Shown in pieces: positions 26,724 to 36,436 of a DNA stretch of 64,000 bases (position 1 is its first letter; each line of letters starts with the position of its first letter). The notes beneath the pieces were generated by a model, which ran no database searches, had not been told where the DNA came from, and saw only the letters and a list, made by a program, of their open reading frames with translations. A program made the translations under genes and the position numbers. This stretch comes from Pseudomonas kuykendallii (lineage in GTDB: Bacteria; Pseudomonadota; Gammaproteobacteria; Pseudomonadales; Pseudomonadaceae): positions 432,260 to 496,259 of the forward strand of contig NZ_FNNU01000001.1 in assembly GCF_900106975.1 (NCBI RefSeq), in the 5' to 3' direction.

Positions 26724-27389
26724 CTATTCCTGCCCAAGCACCCGCCCCAATGGCACGAACAGTCGGTCGTAGAGCCGATCCAGCGCACCCTGCGCGGCAG
26801 GGGTGAGGTAGCCGCCCTCCAGCGCCAGCACCTGGTAGATGCCACGCCGCATCAGGTCCTCGTCGAGCTCGGCGGAGGCGCCGCGCACGGTGCAGAGGAA
26901 GCGCACCCAGGAGGTCATCATGATCCAGGCATTCAGACTCAGCGCCTCCACCTGCGCGGGCGTCATGCGCAGGATGCCGGCCTCGACGAAACCGGCGTAG
27001 ATGGCCTGCACGTGGGTCAGGCAGCGCTGGGCGAACTGCCGGTAGCGCTCGGCCAGCGCGGCGTCGGTTTCCAGCAGGTGTTCGAGGTCGCGGTGGAGGA
27101 AGCGGTAGTGCCACATCGCGGCGAGCGCCGCTTCCAGATAGAAGGTCTTGTCGTCCACCGTCAGCGCACGTTCCGGACGGCGCAGGAAGACATCCACGCG
27201 GCTTTCGTACTCGGCGAACAGCTCGGCGATGATCGCCTGCTTGTTGCGGAAGTGGTAGTACAGGTTGCCCGGCGAAATCTGCAGGTGCGCGGCGATGTGA
27301 TTGGTGGTCACGCTGCGTTCGCCCTGCGCGTTGAACAGTTGCAGGCTGGCCTGGACGATGCGCTCGCGGGTCTTGGGTGCTGGCGGCAT
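26724..27389 (-). CDS. TetR family transcriptional repressor
   Basis: This 221-residue TetR regulator has the HTH near residues 8-55 (TRERIVQASLQLFNAQGERS; HLQISPGNLYYHFRNKQAI). The C-terminal ligand domain is of the bacterial YsiA/PA0367 style. The divergent aldehyde dehydrogenase/Tat-protein/GMC genes are its likely targets. In the 219-base gap, an AT-rich imperfect palindrome around 27551-27563 (TAGAGCAATTGCTCTA) lies just upstream of the dehydrogenase gene and is a candidate operator. I chose ATG 27389 (MPPAPKTRER); the open frame upstream lacks conservation. Confidence 0.9.
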   Translation of the reverse strand: MPPAPKTRERIVQASLQLFNAQGERSVTTNHIAAHLQISPGNLYYHFRNKQAIIAELFAEYESRVDVFLRRPERALTVDDKTFYLEAALAAMWHYRFLHRDLEHLLETDAALAERYRQFAQRCLTHVQAIYAGFVEAGILRMTPAQVEALSLNAWIMMTSWVRFLCTVRGASAELDEDLMRRGIYQVLALEGGYLTPAAQGALDRLYDRLFVPLGRVLGQE

Positions 27390-27548
27390 GGCTCGCTCGA
27401 TGGGGACAGGTGGGCACAAGGTACAACGCGGGGCGCACGGGCACACCTCCACGGATCGGCCGCACCCGCTTTTGGTTGGCTGGCGCGGTTCGCACCGGCC
27501 GCCCAGGCTCCATTCGACAGGCGCGGGCGTCCCGGCATTTGACACTTT

Positions 27549-27564
27549 AGAGCAATTGCTCTAA
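27549..27564. promoter_or_regulatory. Perfect palindrome, probable TetR operator
   Basis: The 16-base perfect palindrome TAGAGCAATTGCTCTA lies 45 bases before the aldehyde dehydrogenase start, in the gap between it and the divergent TetR gene. It is followed by an A-rich run. A full dyad at this spot is what a dimeric TetR-family repressor would bind. Confidence 0.65.
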
Positions 27565-27608
27565 AAATTCCCGAACGACAATAACAACCGCCCCGCCAAG
27601 GTGCCGCC

Positions 27609-29051
27609 ATGCCCGCCGATCTCGCCCTGATCACCCCTTCCCCATCCGTCGCACCCCAGGATGCCGGGCCGCTGGAAGCGCTTCTTTCCCGGCAACGCGC
27701 CGCCTTTCGTGCCGACCCGATGCCTTCCGCCGAGGAGCGCATCCGTCGCCTCGGCGATCTGCACCGGCTGCTGCTCGATGAACAGCAGGCGATCGTCGCC
27801 GCCATAAACGCGGACTTCGGCAACCGCTCGGCCGACGAAACCCTGCTCGCCGAAATCATGCCCTGCCTGCACGGCATCGCTTACGCCCGCAAGCGTCTGC
27901 GCAAATGGATGAAGCCCTCGCGGCGTGCCGTGGGGCTGCAGTTCCAGCCGGCCAGCGCCCAGGTGGTTTACCAGCCGCTGGGGGTGATCGGCGTGATCGT
28001 GCCGTGGAACTACCCGCTGTTCCTCGCCCTCGGCCCGGCGATCGGCGCGTTATCGGCCGGCAACCGGGTGATGATCAAGATGAGCGAATCGACACCCGCC
28101 ACCTCGCGCCTGCTCAAGACTCTGCTGGCGAAGATCTATCCGGAAGACCTGGTGGCGGTGGTCGAGGGCGACGTCGAGGTGGGCATCGCCTTTTCGCGCC
28201 TGGCCTTCGACCACCTGTTGTTCACCGGCGCCACGGGCATCGGCCGCCAGGTGATGCGTGCGGCGGCGGAAAACCTGGTGCCGGTGACCCTCGAACTGGG
28301 CGGCAAGTCGCCGGTGATCATCAGCGCCGAGGCGCCGATGGCGCAGGCCGCCGAGCGCATCGCCTGGGGCAAGACGCTGAACGCCGGGCAGACCTGCATC
28401 GCCCCGGACTACGTGCTGGTGCCGCGGGCGCGCCTGCAGGAATTCGTCGCCGCCTACCGCGAGGCGGTGCAGCGCTTCTTCCCGACGCTGGAGAACAATC
28501 CGGACTACACGACGATCATCAACCCGCGCCAGCTGGCCCGGCTCAACGACTACCTGAGCGATGCGCAGGCACACGGCGCGACCCTGCTGCCGCTGTTCCC
28601 GCAGAGCCAGGGCGCGCGCCTGGCGCACACCCTGCTGCTGGACGTGAACGACGAGATGCGCGTGATGCAGGACGAGATCTTCGGTCCGCTGCTGCCGGTG
28701 ATTCCCTACGGGACGCTCGACGAGGCGCTGGAGTACGTCAACGCGCGGCCACGCCCGCTGGCGCTGTACTTCTTCGGCTACGACAAGGCCGAGCAGCGCC
28801 GCGTGCTGGCGCAGACCCACTCGGGTGGCGTCTGCCTCAACGACACCCTGCTGCACGTCGCGCAGGACGACGTGCCCTTCGGCGGCGTCGGCCCCTCGGG
28901 CATGGGCCACTACCACGGCCACGAAGGCTTCCTCACCTTCAGCAAGGCCAAGGCGGTGTTCAGCAAGCCACGCTTCAACGCCGCGCGGATGATCTACCCG
29001 CCCTACGGCAAGGCGATCCAGAAGCTGGTTTACAGACTGTTCATCCGCTGA
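27609..29051 (+). CDS. Coniferyl-aldehyde-dehydrogenase-like NAD(P) aldehyde dehydrogenase
   Basis: This 480-residue class 3-like aldehyde dehydrogenase has the fold motifs GVIGVIVPWNYPLFLALGPA and KMSESTPATSRLLKTLLAKI. The catalytic glutamate is in VTLELGGKSPVIIS and the nucleophilic cysteine in LNAGQTCIAPDYVLVP. The C-terminus has PFGGVGPSGMGHYHGHEGFL and ends in a hydrophobic/basic tail (KAIQKLVYRLFIR), which may associate with membranes. It best resembles coniferyl aldehyde dehydrogenases, but the real substrate may be a fatty or terpenoid aldehyde. It is the first gene of a three-gene group with a Tat lipoprotein and a GMC alcohol oxidoreductase. Confidence 0.9.
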   Translation: MPADLALITPSPSVAPQDAGPLEALLSRQRAAFRADPMPSAEERIRRLGDLHRLLLDEQQAIVAAINADFGNRSADETLLAEIMPCLHGIAYARKRLRKWMKPSRRAVGLQFQPASAQVVYQPLGVIGVIVPWNYPLFLALGPAIGALSAGNRVMIKMSESTPATSRLLKTLLAKIYPEDLVAVVEGDVEVGIAFSRLAFDHLLFTGATGIGRQVMRAAAENLVPVTLELGGKSPVIISAEAPMAQAAERIAWGKTLNAGQTCIAPDYVLVPRARLQEFVAAYREAVQRFFPTLENNPDYTTIINPRQLARLNDYLSDAQAHGATLLPLFPQSQGARLAHTLLLDVNDEMRVMQDEIFGPLLPVIPYGTLDEALEYVNARPRPLALYFFGYDKAEQRRVLAQTHSGGVCLNDTLLHVAQDDVPFGGVGPSGMGHYHGHEGFLTFSKAKAVFSKPRFNAARMIYPPYGKAIQKLVYRLFIR

Positions 29052-29085
29052 CGCGGGCGCGGCGAACCCTAGGGTGACCACACGA

Positions 29086-29631
29086 ATGACCAACACCACG
29101 CTTTCCACCCCGGCGCTCAGCCGCCGCGGCCTGCTCAGGGCCGGCCTGGTCGGTTCGGCGTTTCTCGCCACCGCCGGCCTCGGCGCCGCGCTCAGCGGTT
29201 GCTCGGCGAGCAGCCCGGCCAGCGGCTATACCGTGCTGCGCGAAACCGACCTGCCCTTTCTCCGCGCGCTGATCCCGGTGCTGCTCGAAGGCGCCGTGCC
29301 CGCTGCACAGATGCCCGACGCGATCGCCGGCACCCTGCAGAGCCTCGACTACAGCCTCGACCACCTCTCCCCGGAACTGCTCAAGCTGACCCTGCAACTG
29401 TTCGACGTGCTCGCCCTGCCGATCACCCGCGGGCCGCTGACCGGCGTCTGGCGTAGCTGGGACAACGCCGGAGCCGACGACATCCGCCAGTTCCTCGCAC
29501 GCTGGCAGGACAGCTCCATCTCCCTGCTGCGCATGGGCCACGAGTCCCTGCTCAAGCTGGTGATGATGGCCTGGTACAGCCGCCAGGAGTCCTGGGCGCA
29601 TTGCGGCTATCCTGGCCCGCCGACGATCTGA
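29086..29631 (+). CDS. Tat-exported small protein with lipobox (GMC partner)
   Basis: This 181-residue protein has a twin-arginine signal (SRRGLLRAGLVGSAFLATAG) followed by LGAALSGCSASSPA. LSGC fits a lipobox, so it may be a Tat-exported lipoprotein. The mature part is helical and leucine-rich, with tryptophan and histidine near the end (WYSRQESWAHCGYPGPP). It resembles the small Tat-bearing subunits that accompany gluconate-2-dehydrogenase-type GMC oxidoreductases. The neighbouring GMC gene has no signal of its own, so export as a complex is plausible. I chose ATG 29086 with AGGGTGA upstream; a GTG 12 bases earlier is the alternative. Confidence 0.75.
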   Translation: MTNTTLSTPALSRRGLLRAGLVGSAFLATAGLGAALSGCSASSPASGYTVLRETDLPFLRALIPVLLEGAVPAAQMPDAIAGTLQSLDYSLDHLSPELLKLTLQLFDVLALPITRGPLTGVWRSWDNAGADDIRQFLARWQDSSISLLRMGHESLLKLVMMAWYSRQESWAHCGYPGPPTI

Positions 29632-29705
29632 CGATGGCGGCGCGTCGCCCGCCAGCCCGCAGGCGCGTTGTGAATCCAGAACCCATAAGAACAAGAGAGG
29701 CCTGA

Positions 29706-31298
29706 ATGCCCGTACCCGATCCGTTCCGCGAAGGCCTGGCCCGCGGCTGGAAGACCCACGACGGCTCACGCCTGGAAAACGACCTGACCCTGGAATGCGA
29801 CGTGGCCATCGTCGGCACCGGCGCCGGCGGCGGCACCACGGCGGAAATCCTCAGCGCCGCCGGCTACAAGGTGCTGCTGATCGAGGAAGGTCCGCTGAAG
29901 ACCAGCAGCGACTTCAAGATGCAGGAGGCCGAGGCGTATCCGAGCCTCTATCAGGAAGGCATCGGCCGGATGAGCAAGGACGGCGCCATCGTCATCCTCC
30001 AGGGTCGCGCGGTCGGCGGCACCACGCTGGTCAACTGGACCTCCAGCTTCCGCACCCCGGAGCCGACCCTCGAACACTGGGCAAGCGAGTACGACGTCAG
30101 GGGCCACAGCGCCGCCGAGATGGCGCCCTGGTTCGCGCGGATGGAAGAACGCCTCGGCGTGACGCCCTGGGCACTGCCGCCGAACGGCAACAACGACGTG
30201 CTGCGCCAAGGCTGCGAGAAACTCGGCTATCACTGGAAAGTCATCCCGCGCAACGTGCGCGGCTGCTGGAACATCGGTTACTGCGGCATGGGCTGCCCGA
30301 CCAATGCCAAGCAATCGATGCTGGTGACGACCATTCCGGCAACCCTCGACAAGGGTGGCGAGCTGCTCTACCTGGCCCGCGCCGATAAGCTGCTGCTCGA
30401 CGGCGACAGGGTCGCCGGGCTGAGCTGCCAGGCGCTGGACGCGCGTTGCGTGGCGCCGACCGGGCGGCGCATCACGGTCAAGGCGCGGCATTACGTGCTC
30501 GCCGGCGGCGGCATCAATACCCCGGCGATCCTCCTGCGCTCCGCCGCGCCGGACCCGCACGGGCGCACCGGCAAGCGCACCTTCCTGCACCTGGTGAACT
30601 TCTCCGCCGCGCAGTTCGAGCAGGTCATCAACCCGTTCTACGGGGCACCGCAGTCGATCTATTCCGACCATTTCCAGTGGGACGACGGGCCCACCGGGCG
30701 GATGTCCTTCAAGCTCGAAGTGCCGCCGCTGCAACCGGCGCTGTCCTCTACCCTGCTCGGCCGCTTCGGCGAGGAAAACGCGCTGCGCATGGAGCAGTTG
30801 CCGCACACCAACGTGATGCTCGCCCTGCTGCGCGACGGCTTCCACCCGCAGAGCACGGGCGGCAGCGTGGAGCTGCGCGGCGACGGCTCGCCGGTGCTCG
30901 ATTATCAGGTCAGCGACTATGCCTGGGACGGCCTGCGCCGCGCCTTCCAGACCATGGCCGAAATCCAGTTCGCCGCCGGCGCCAAGGCGGTCCTGCCGCT
31001 GCACGCCGACGCCAACTACGTGACCACGCCAAAGGCGGCGCGCGAGCTGATCGACGACCTGCGCCTGGAGCTGTTCCGCACGCGCCTGGGCAGTGCCCAC
31101 GTGATGGGCGGCTGCGCCATGGGCGAGGACCCCAAACGGGCGGTGGCCGACAGCATGGGCCGGCATCACCAGTTGCAGAACCTGTCGATCCACGACGGCT
31201 CGCTGTTCCCCACCAGCATCGGCGCCAACCCGCAGCTGTCGGTCTACGGGCTCACCGCCCAGCTGGCCACGCAACTGGCCGAACGGCTGAAGGCGTGA
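29706..31298 (+). CDS. GMC family FAD-dependent alcohol oxidoreductase
   Basis: This 530-residue GMC oxidoreductase has the FAD-binding motif VAIVGTGAGGGTTAEILSAA near residue 30 and GRAVGGTTLVNWTSSFRTPE. The C-terminal catalytic block is VMGGCAMGEDPKRAVADSMG then IHDGSLFPTSIGANPQLSVY. A cysteine cluster (RGCWNIGYCGMGCPTNAKQS) recalls long-chain alcohol oxidase and dehydrogenase groups, where it may bind an iron-sulfur centre; that is inference. It would oxidise an alcohol to the aldehyde used by the upstream dehydrogenase. No signal peptide; export may depend on the Tat protein encoded just before. GAGAGG precedes the ATG. Confidence 0.88.
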   Translation: MPVPDPFREGLARGWKTHDGSRLENDLTLECDVAIVGTGAGGGTTAEILSAAGYKVLLIEEGPLKTSSDFKMQEAEAYPSLYQEGIGRMSKDGAIVILQGRAVGGTTLVNWTSSFRTPEPTLEHWASEYDVRGHSAAEMAPWFARMEERLGVTPWALPPNGNNDVLRQGCEKLGYHWKVIPRNVRGCWNIGYCGMGCPTNAKQSMLVTTIPATLDKGGELLYLARADKLLLDGDRVAGLSCQALDARCVAPTGRRITVKARHYVLAGGGINTPAILLRSAAPDPHGRTGKRTFLHLVNFSAAQFEQVINPFYGAPQSIYSDHFQWDDGPTGRMSFKLEVPPLQPALSSTLLGRFGEENALRMEQLPHTNVMLALLRDGFHPQSTGGSVELRGDGSPVLDYQVSDYAWDGLRRAFQTMAEIQFAAGAKAVLPLHADANYVTTPKAARELIDDLRLELFRTRLGSAHVMGGCAMGEDPKRAVADSMGRHHQLQNLSIHDGSLFPTSIGANPQLSVYGLTAQLATQLAERLKA

Positions 31299-32315
<1,017 letters not shown>

Positions 32316-32316
32316 C

Positions 32317-34014
32317 ATGCGCCGCTTGCAGCGGGCGTTCCTCGGCTTCGCCGCCCTCCTCCTCGTCTGCACCGCCCAGGCCCAGAGCACAGGCGAGGCC
32401 GCCGTCGCCAGTGCGCATCCGCAGGCCACCGCCGCTGGCCGGGAAATCCTCGATGACGGCGGCAACGCCTTCGACGCCGCCGTCGCCGTCGCCGCCGCGC
32501 TGGCGGTGGTCGAACCCTACGGCTCGGGACTCGGCGGAGGCGGCTTCTTCCTGCTGCGCCGCCCGGGCGATCCGCTGCGCTACAACTTCCTCGACGCCCG
32601 CGAGCGGGCCCCGCAGGCCGCCGATGCCTATCTCTACCGGCGCGACGGCGTCGTGCAGCCGCGGCTGTCCCTCGACGGCGCCCTGGCCGCGGCGATTCCC
32701 GGCCTGCCGGCGGCGCTGGTCGACCTCTCCGCACGCTACGGCAAGCTGTCGCTGAAACGCGCGCTGGCGCCGGCGATCCGCCTCGCCCGCGACGGTTTCG
32801 CGGTCGACGCGGTCTATCGAGAACGCGCGGCCTGGCGCCTCGCCGCACTGCGCGACGATGCGGAAAGCGCACGGCTGTTCCTGGTGGACGGCGAAATCCC
32901 GGCCGAGGGCCACGTGCTGCGCCAGCCGGAACTGGCCGCCACCCTGGAAGCACTGGCCGAACAGGGCCGCGACGGGTTCTACAAGGGCGCCGTGGCGCAG
33001 CGGCTGGTCGACGGCGTGCGCGCCGCCGGAGGCATCTGGACCCTGGAAGACCTGGACAAGTATCGCGTGGTCGAACGCGCGCCGCTGCGCTTCGCCCTCG
33101 CCGGCGGCCGCGAGCTGATCGCTGCGCCGCCGCCCTCGGCCGGTGGCGTGGCCCTGGCGCAGAGCCTCGCCATGCTGCAGCAACTGCCGCTGGGCGAGGC
33201 CGACAAGCTGCAGCGTGCGCACTACGTCACCGAGGTACTGCGCCGCGCCTACCGCGACCGCGGCGCGCTCGGCGACCCGGATTTCGTCCCCGCGCCGCTG
33301 GCCAGGCTGCTGCGCGCCGATTACCTGAAGGGCCTCGCCGCCGGCATCGACCCGGAAAAAGCCACGCCGAGCGCCGAACTGCCGCCCTCGCCCGCCTGGC
33401 GCGAAGGCGACAACACCACGCACTTCGCCGTGCTCGACGCCGACGGGCGCGCGGTCGCCGCCACCCTGTCGATCAACCTGCCCTTCGGCGCCGCGTTCAG
33501 CCCGGCCGGCAGCGGCGTGGTGCTCAACGACGAAATGGACGACTTCGCCGCCGATCCGCAGGGCTCCAACACCTACGCGCTGGCCGGCAGCCAGGCCAAC
33601 GCCGTCGCCCCCGGCAAGCGCCCGCTGTCGAGCATGAGCCCCACCTTCATCGAGAGCCGCGACGACTTCGCCGCCTTCGGCACGCCCGGCGGCAGCCGCA
33701 TCCCGAGCATGGTGCTGCTCGCCGTGCTGGACTACCTCGACGGCAAGCCGGTGGCCGAATGGCCGAAGACGCCGCGCTTCCATCACCAATACCTGCCGGA
33801 CGTGCTGGAGTACGAGGCGGACGCCTTCAGCCCCGCGGAAGTCGCTGACCTGCAGGCGCGCGGCTATACGCTCAAACAGGTCGACCGGCGCTACGGCAAT
33901 TTGCAGGTACTGCGCTGGCACAAGCCGTCCAACCGCGTCGAAGCCGCCAGCGACCCCCGCGGCATAGGCACCGCCGCGGTATTTCCGAGGGCCATGAAAA
34001 AGCCGGTCGATTGA
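32317..34014 (+). CDS. ggt: Gamma-glutamyltransferase
   Basis: This 565-residue GGT has a signal peptide (RAFLGFAALLLVCTAQAQS) and acts in the periplasm on glutathione and other gamma-glutamyl compounds. The proenzyme cleaves itself before the nucleophilic threonine in GDNTTHFAVLDADGRAVA. Further motifs are GSGLGGGGFFLL in the large subunit, GSGVVLNDEMDDF, and KRPLSSMSPTFIE plus GTPGGSRIPSMVL in the small one. It starts one base after the ferredoxin stop. Its own stop codon lies in the loop of the terminator hairpin, so the last codons form one arm of the stem. Confidence 0.95.
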   Translation: MRRLQRAFLGFAALLLVCTAQAQSTGEAAVASAHPQATAAGREILDDGGNAFDAAVAVAAALAVVEPYGSGLGGGGFFLLRRPGDPLRYNFLDARERAPQAADAYLYRRDGVVQPRLSLDGALAAAIPGLPAALVDLSARYGKLSLKRALAPAIRLARDGFAVDAVYRERAAWRLAALRDDAESARLFLVDGEIPAEGHVLRQPELAATLEALAEQGRDGFYKGAVAQRLVDGVRAAGGIWTLEDLDKYRVVERAPLRFALAGGRELIAAPPPSAGGVALAQSLAMLQQLPLGEADKLQRAHYVTEVLRRAYRDRGALGDPDFVPAPLARLLRADYLKGLAAGIDPEKATPSAELPPSPAWREGDNTTHFAVLDADGRAVAATLSINLPFGAAFSPAGSGVVLNDEMDDFAADPQGSNTYALAGSQANAVAPGKRPLSSMSPTFIESRDDFAAFGTPGGSRIPSMVLLAVLDYLDGKPVAEWPKTPRFHHQYLPDVLEYEADAFSPAEVADLQARGYTLKQVDRRYGNLQVLRWHKPSNRVEAASDPRGIGTAAVFPRAMKKPVD

Positions 34015-34023
34015 CCGGCTTTT
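33996..34023. terminator. Terminator overlapping the end of ggt
   Basis: Stem AAAAAGCCGGTC / GACCGGCTTTT with a loop containing part of the ggt stop codon (34012-34014). Runs of A and T on the two sides make it usable in both directions, serving the convergent gene ending at 34042 as well. Confidence 0.85.
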
Positions 34024-34041
34024 CTTTGCAGCGGGTTCGCC

Positions 34042-34386
34042 TCAGTCGGCGTGGTTGTAACCGGTGGTGGTGCAGCCCAGGCAGCGCACGAAGGCGGCCT
34101 TGCCGGGATCGACCACCAGCGCCTTGCCGGAGTCGCCGATGCCGCCACTCGCGGCGGTGAACGGCAGTGCCACGACGAACGCAGCCGCGCCGATCACGGT
34201 CGCCGCGATCAGCAGGGGCCGCGCGATAACCAGATCGCCGATCATGGCGTAGGCAGGTGGCGCCTCGACGGTGTACATCGGGTCGCCCGACGAATTCTCC
34301 TCCACGGCCTGCCCGGCCTGAGCGGGCAAAGCCAGCGAGACGGTGGTCAGCGCCAAGACAAGAGCAGTGCAACGAAACAGGTTCAT
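34042..34386 (-). CDS. Small exported/membrane protein of unknown function
   Basis: This 114-residue protein has a clear signal peptide ([21 protein letters not shown], cleavage after AQA). A second hydrophobic stretch ([23 protein letters not shown]) precedes a short C-terminal part containing a CxxC pair ([11 protein letters not shown]). It recalls small conserved Pseudomonas proteins located near ggt and mutM. AAGGA lies upstream of the ATG. No function can be assigned; the CxxC pair could bind metal or form a disulfide. Confidence 0.75.
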   Translation of the reverse strand: MNLFRCTALVLALTTVSLALPAQAGQAVEENSSGDPMYTVEAPPAYAMIGDLVIARPLLIAATVIGAAAFVVALPFTAASGGIGDSGKALVVDPGKAAFVRCLGCTTTGYNHAD

Positions 34387-34484
34387 CGGGCGGTCCTTCA
34401 GGAGGTACGGGGCTTTGGCGTAACTATAACAGTGCCGCGGCGTTTGTCAGCGTGCGCTTCTTATCATCGCCGAGAGGTCACGCC

Positions 34485-35297
34485 TCAGCGCTGGCAGCGG
34501 CCGCAATACACGCTGGCGCGCTGGCCCAAACGAACCTCGCGCAGGGTGCTGCCGCAGACCTTGCAGAACTCGCCGCCGCGACCGTAGACGAACAGCTCCT
34601 GCTGGAAATAGCCGGGCAGCCCGTCGCCGCCGACGAAGTCGCGCAGGGTCGTGCCGCCACGCTCGATGGCATGCGCGAGGATGCGTTTGATCTCCTGCGC
34701 CAGGCGCTGGTAGCGCGCCCTGGAGATCGCTCCCGCTGCGCGCCGCGGGTCGATGCCGGCGGCGAAAAGCGCCTCGCTGGCGTAGATGTTGCCCACCCCG
34801 ACCACCACCGCGTTGTCCATGATGAACGGCTTGACCGCCATCGAACGCCCGCGCGACAGCTCGAACAGGCGCTCGCCGTCGAAGGCGTCGGTCAGCGGCT
34901 CCGGCCCGAGGTTGCGCAGCAGCTCGTGGGCCAGCGGATCGGCGCTCCAGAGCAGCGCGCCGAAGCGGCGCGGGTCGGTGTAGCGCAGCGACATCCCCGA
35001 CTCCAGCTCGAAGTCCACGTGTTCGTGCTTCAGCGCCGGCTGGCCACTGGGCACCAGGCGCAGGCTGCCGGACATGCCCAGGTGGGCGATCAGCGTGCCG
35101 CTCTCGGCCTGCAGCAGCAGGTACTTGGCGCGCCGCTGGACGTGTTCGATGCGCTGCCCGGACAGGCGCACGTCGAGGTCCTCGGGAATCGGCCAGCGCA
35201 GGCGCCGCTCACGCACGATCACCCGCTCGACGCGCTGACCTTCGACGTGGGGAGCGATGCCGCGGCGGGTGGTTTCGACTTCGGGTAATTCGGGCAT
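34485..35297 (-). CDS. mutM: Formamidopyrimidine-DNA glycosylase
   Basis: This 270-residue Fpg/MutM removes 8-oxoguanine and formamidopyrimidines and cleaves the abasic site. It begins with the catalytic [13 protein letters not shown] (N-terminal proline nucleophile and glutamate). The conserved lysine is in RRAKYLLLQ. It has [10 protein letters not shown], the helix-two-turn-helix region [20 protein letters not shown], and a C-terminal zinc finger [24 protein letters not shown] with four cysteines. The length is normal. It lies downstream of the HDOD gene on the same strand, with a REP-like unit between them. Confidence 0.97.
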   Translation of the reverse strand: MPELPEVETTRRGIAPHVEGQRVERVIVRERRLRWPIPEDLDVRLSGQRIEHVQRRAKYLLLQAESGTLIAHLGMSGSLRLVPSGQPALKHEHVDFELESGMSLRYTDPRRFGALLWSADPLAHELLRNLGPEPLTDAFDGERLFELSRGRSMAVKPFIMDNAVVVGVGNIYASEALFAAGIDPRRAAGAISRARYQRLAQEIKRILAHAIERGGTTLRDFVGGDGLPGYFQQELFVYGRGGEFCKVCGSTLREVRLGQRASVYCGRCQR

Positions 35298-35358
35298 GGG
35301 AACGTCGGGCTGCCAGGGAGGGGTAAGGCGCGAGAAAAGCGCATCGAGCGATCCGCAA

Positions 35359-35380
35359 GGTGCGCATGGCGCACCCTACG
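35359..35380. repeat. Single REP-like unit
   Basis: GGTGCGCATGGCGCACCCTA (plus CG) matches the arm of the inverted pair at 7077-7100 at all but two central bases. It is itself an imperfect palindrome (GGTGCGC..GGCGCACC) and lies just past the HDOD gene's stop codon. Confidence 0.75.
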
Positions 35381-35388
35381 GGCAGTGG

Positions 35389-36255
35389 CTAGCCCACGCC
35401 CAGCTCGCGGATGCTTTCCTTGAGGGTTTCGTAGTCGTACTCGGAGAGGCCGATGTAATCCAGCACGTAAGGGCGCACCACGTGCCACTCGTGGTCCTCG
35501 GTCTGGCCGCCGAGCACCCGGTAGCAGCCGCAGATGTGTTCGGCCATCTTGAGGATCGCCAGCAGGTTCTTCAGTTGGCTGTCGCGCCCGGAGTCCTCGC
35601 TGAAGATCGCCAGCGCGTTGTGGTGGTTGGCGATCGCCTCGCAGAGGTGCGGGTTGAGGTTCCACGAACGCGCCGTGTAGTAACCGACCACCGCGTGGTT
35701 GGTGTTGAGCAGGCGGTTTTCCGTATCCACCACGCGGCGCTCGGCGGTGGTGCTGGCGTAGGCCTCCTCCAGCACGCTCATGTAGTGCGGGAAGCGCTTG
35801 AGCATCAGCGGGATGCCGCAGTTGTGGAACAGCCCCAGCGCGTAGGCCTCGTCCACCGCCTGGATGCCGACGCGCTTGGCCAGCGTCAGGCAGGTCATGG
35901 CGACGTCCTGCGCGGTGTCCCAGAAGCGGTTCAGGGTGACGATGGTCTCGTCGCTCATCTCGCCGCGGATCGACTGCGCGTTGATGATGTTGATCACGCT
36001 GTTGCAACCCAGCAGGTTCACCGCGCGCTGGATCGAGCTGACCTTGTTGGCCAGGCCGAAGTAGGGCGAGTTGACGATCTTCAGCAGCGCGCCGGACAAA
36101 CCGGGGTCCTGACTGATCAGCTTGGCGATCGCCTTGAGATCCGGGTTGGGCATCAACTGCTCCATCTGCAGGTCGACCATGATCTGCGGTTGGGGCGGCA
36201 CGCTGATGCCTTGCAGGGCCTTGCGGATCTGTTCGGAGGAGAGTTCCTGGGACAT
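35389..36255 (-). CDS. HDOD domain signalling protein
   Basis: This 288-residue HDOD domain protein has IAKLISQDPGLSGALLKIVN, then AVNLLGCNSVINIINAQSIR and ALGLFHNCGIPLML. This is a degenerate HD-like fold: the HD metal pair is not complete, so phosphodiesterase activity is unlikely. The AFGL-like end resembles regulators of signalling or stress. I chose ATG 36255 (MSQELSSEQI); the longer open frame upstream is antisense-like to pfpI's leader. There is no output domain. It lies divergently from pfpI. Confidence 0.85.
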   Translation of the reverse strand: MSQELSSEQIRKALQGISVPPQPQIMVDLQMEQLMPNPDLKAIAKLISQDPGLSGALLKIVNSPYFGLANKVSSIQRAVNLLGCNSVINIINAQSIRGEMSDETIVTLNRFWDTAQDVAMTCLTLAKRVGIQAVDEAYALGLFHNCGIPLMLKRFPHYMSVLEEAYASTTAERRVVDTENRLLNTNHAVVGYYTARSWNLNPHLCEAIANHHNALAIFSEDSGRDSQLKNLLAILKMAEHICGCYRVLGGQTEDHEWHVVRPYVLDYIGLSEYDYETLKESIRELGVG

Positions 36256-36436
36256 GTCGGGTACATCGGTGAAGTGGGGGAATTGCCGCAGTTTGCCATT
36301 TGCAGCTCGTCCGCGACACCGAACTTTCACCTGAGGCGCCGTTCGGTATTTCTTGCACGGCGCAGCGCGCAAGCTGGCCCCGCCAGGCTCTGCGAGGGGG
36401 CTTGCAGGCTGCGCCCCAGACCTTCGAGGAGAGATC

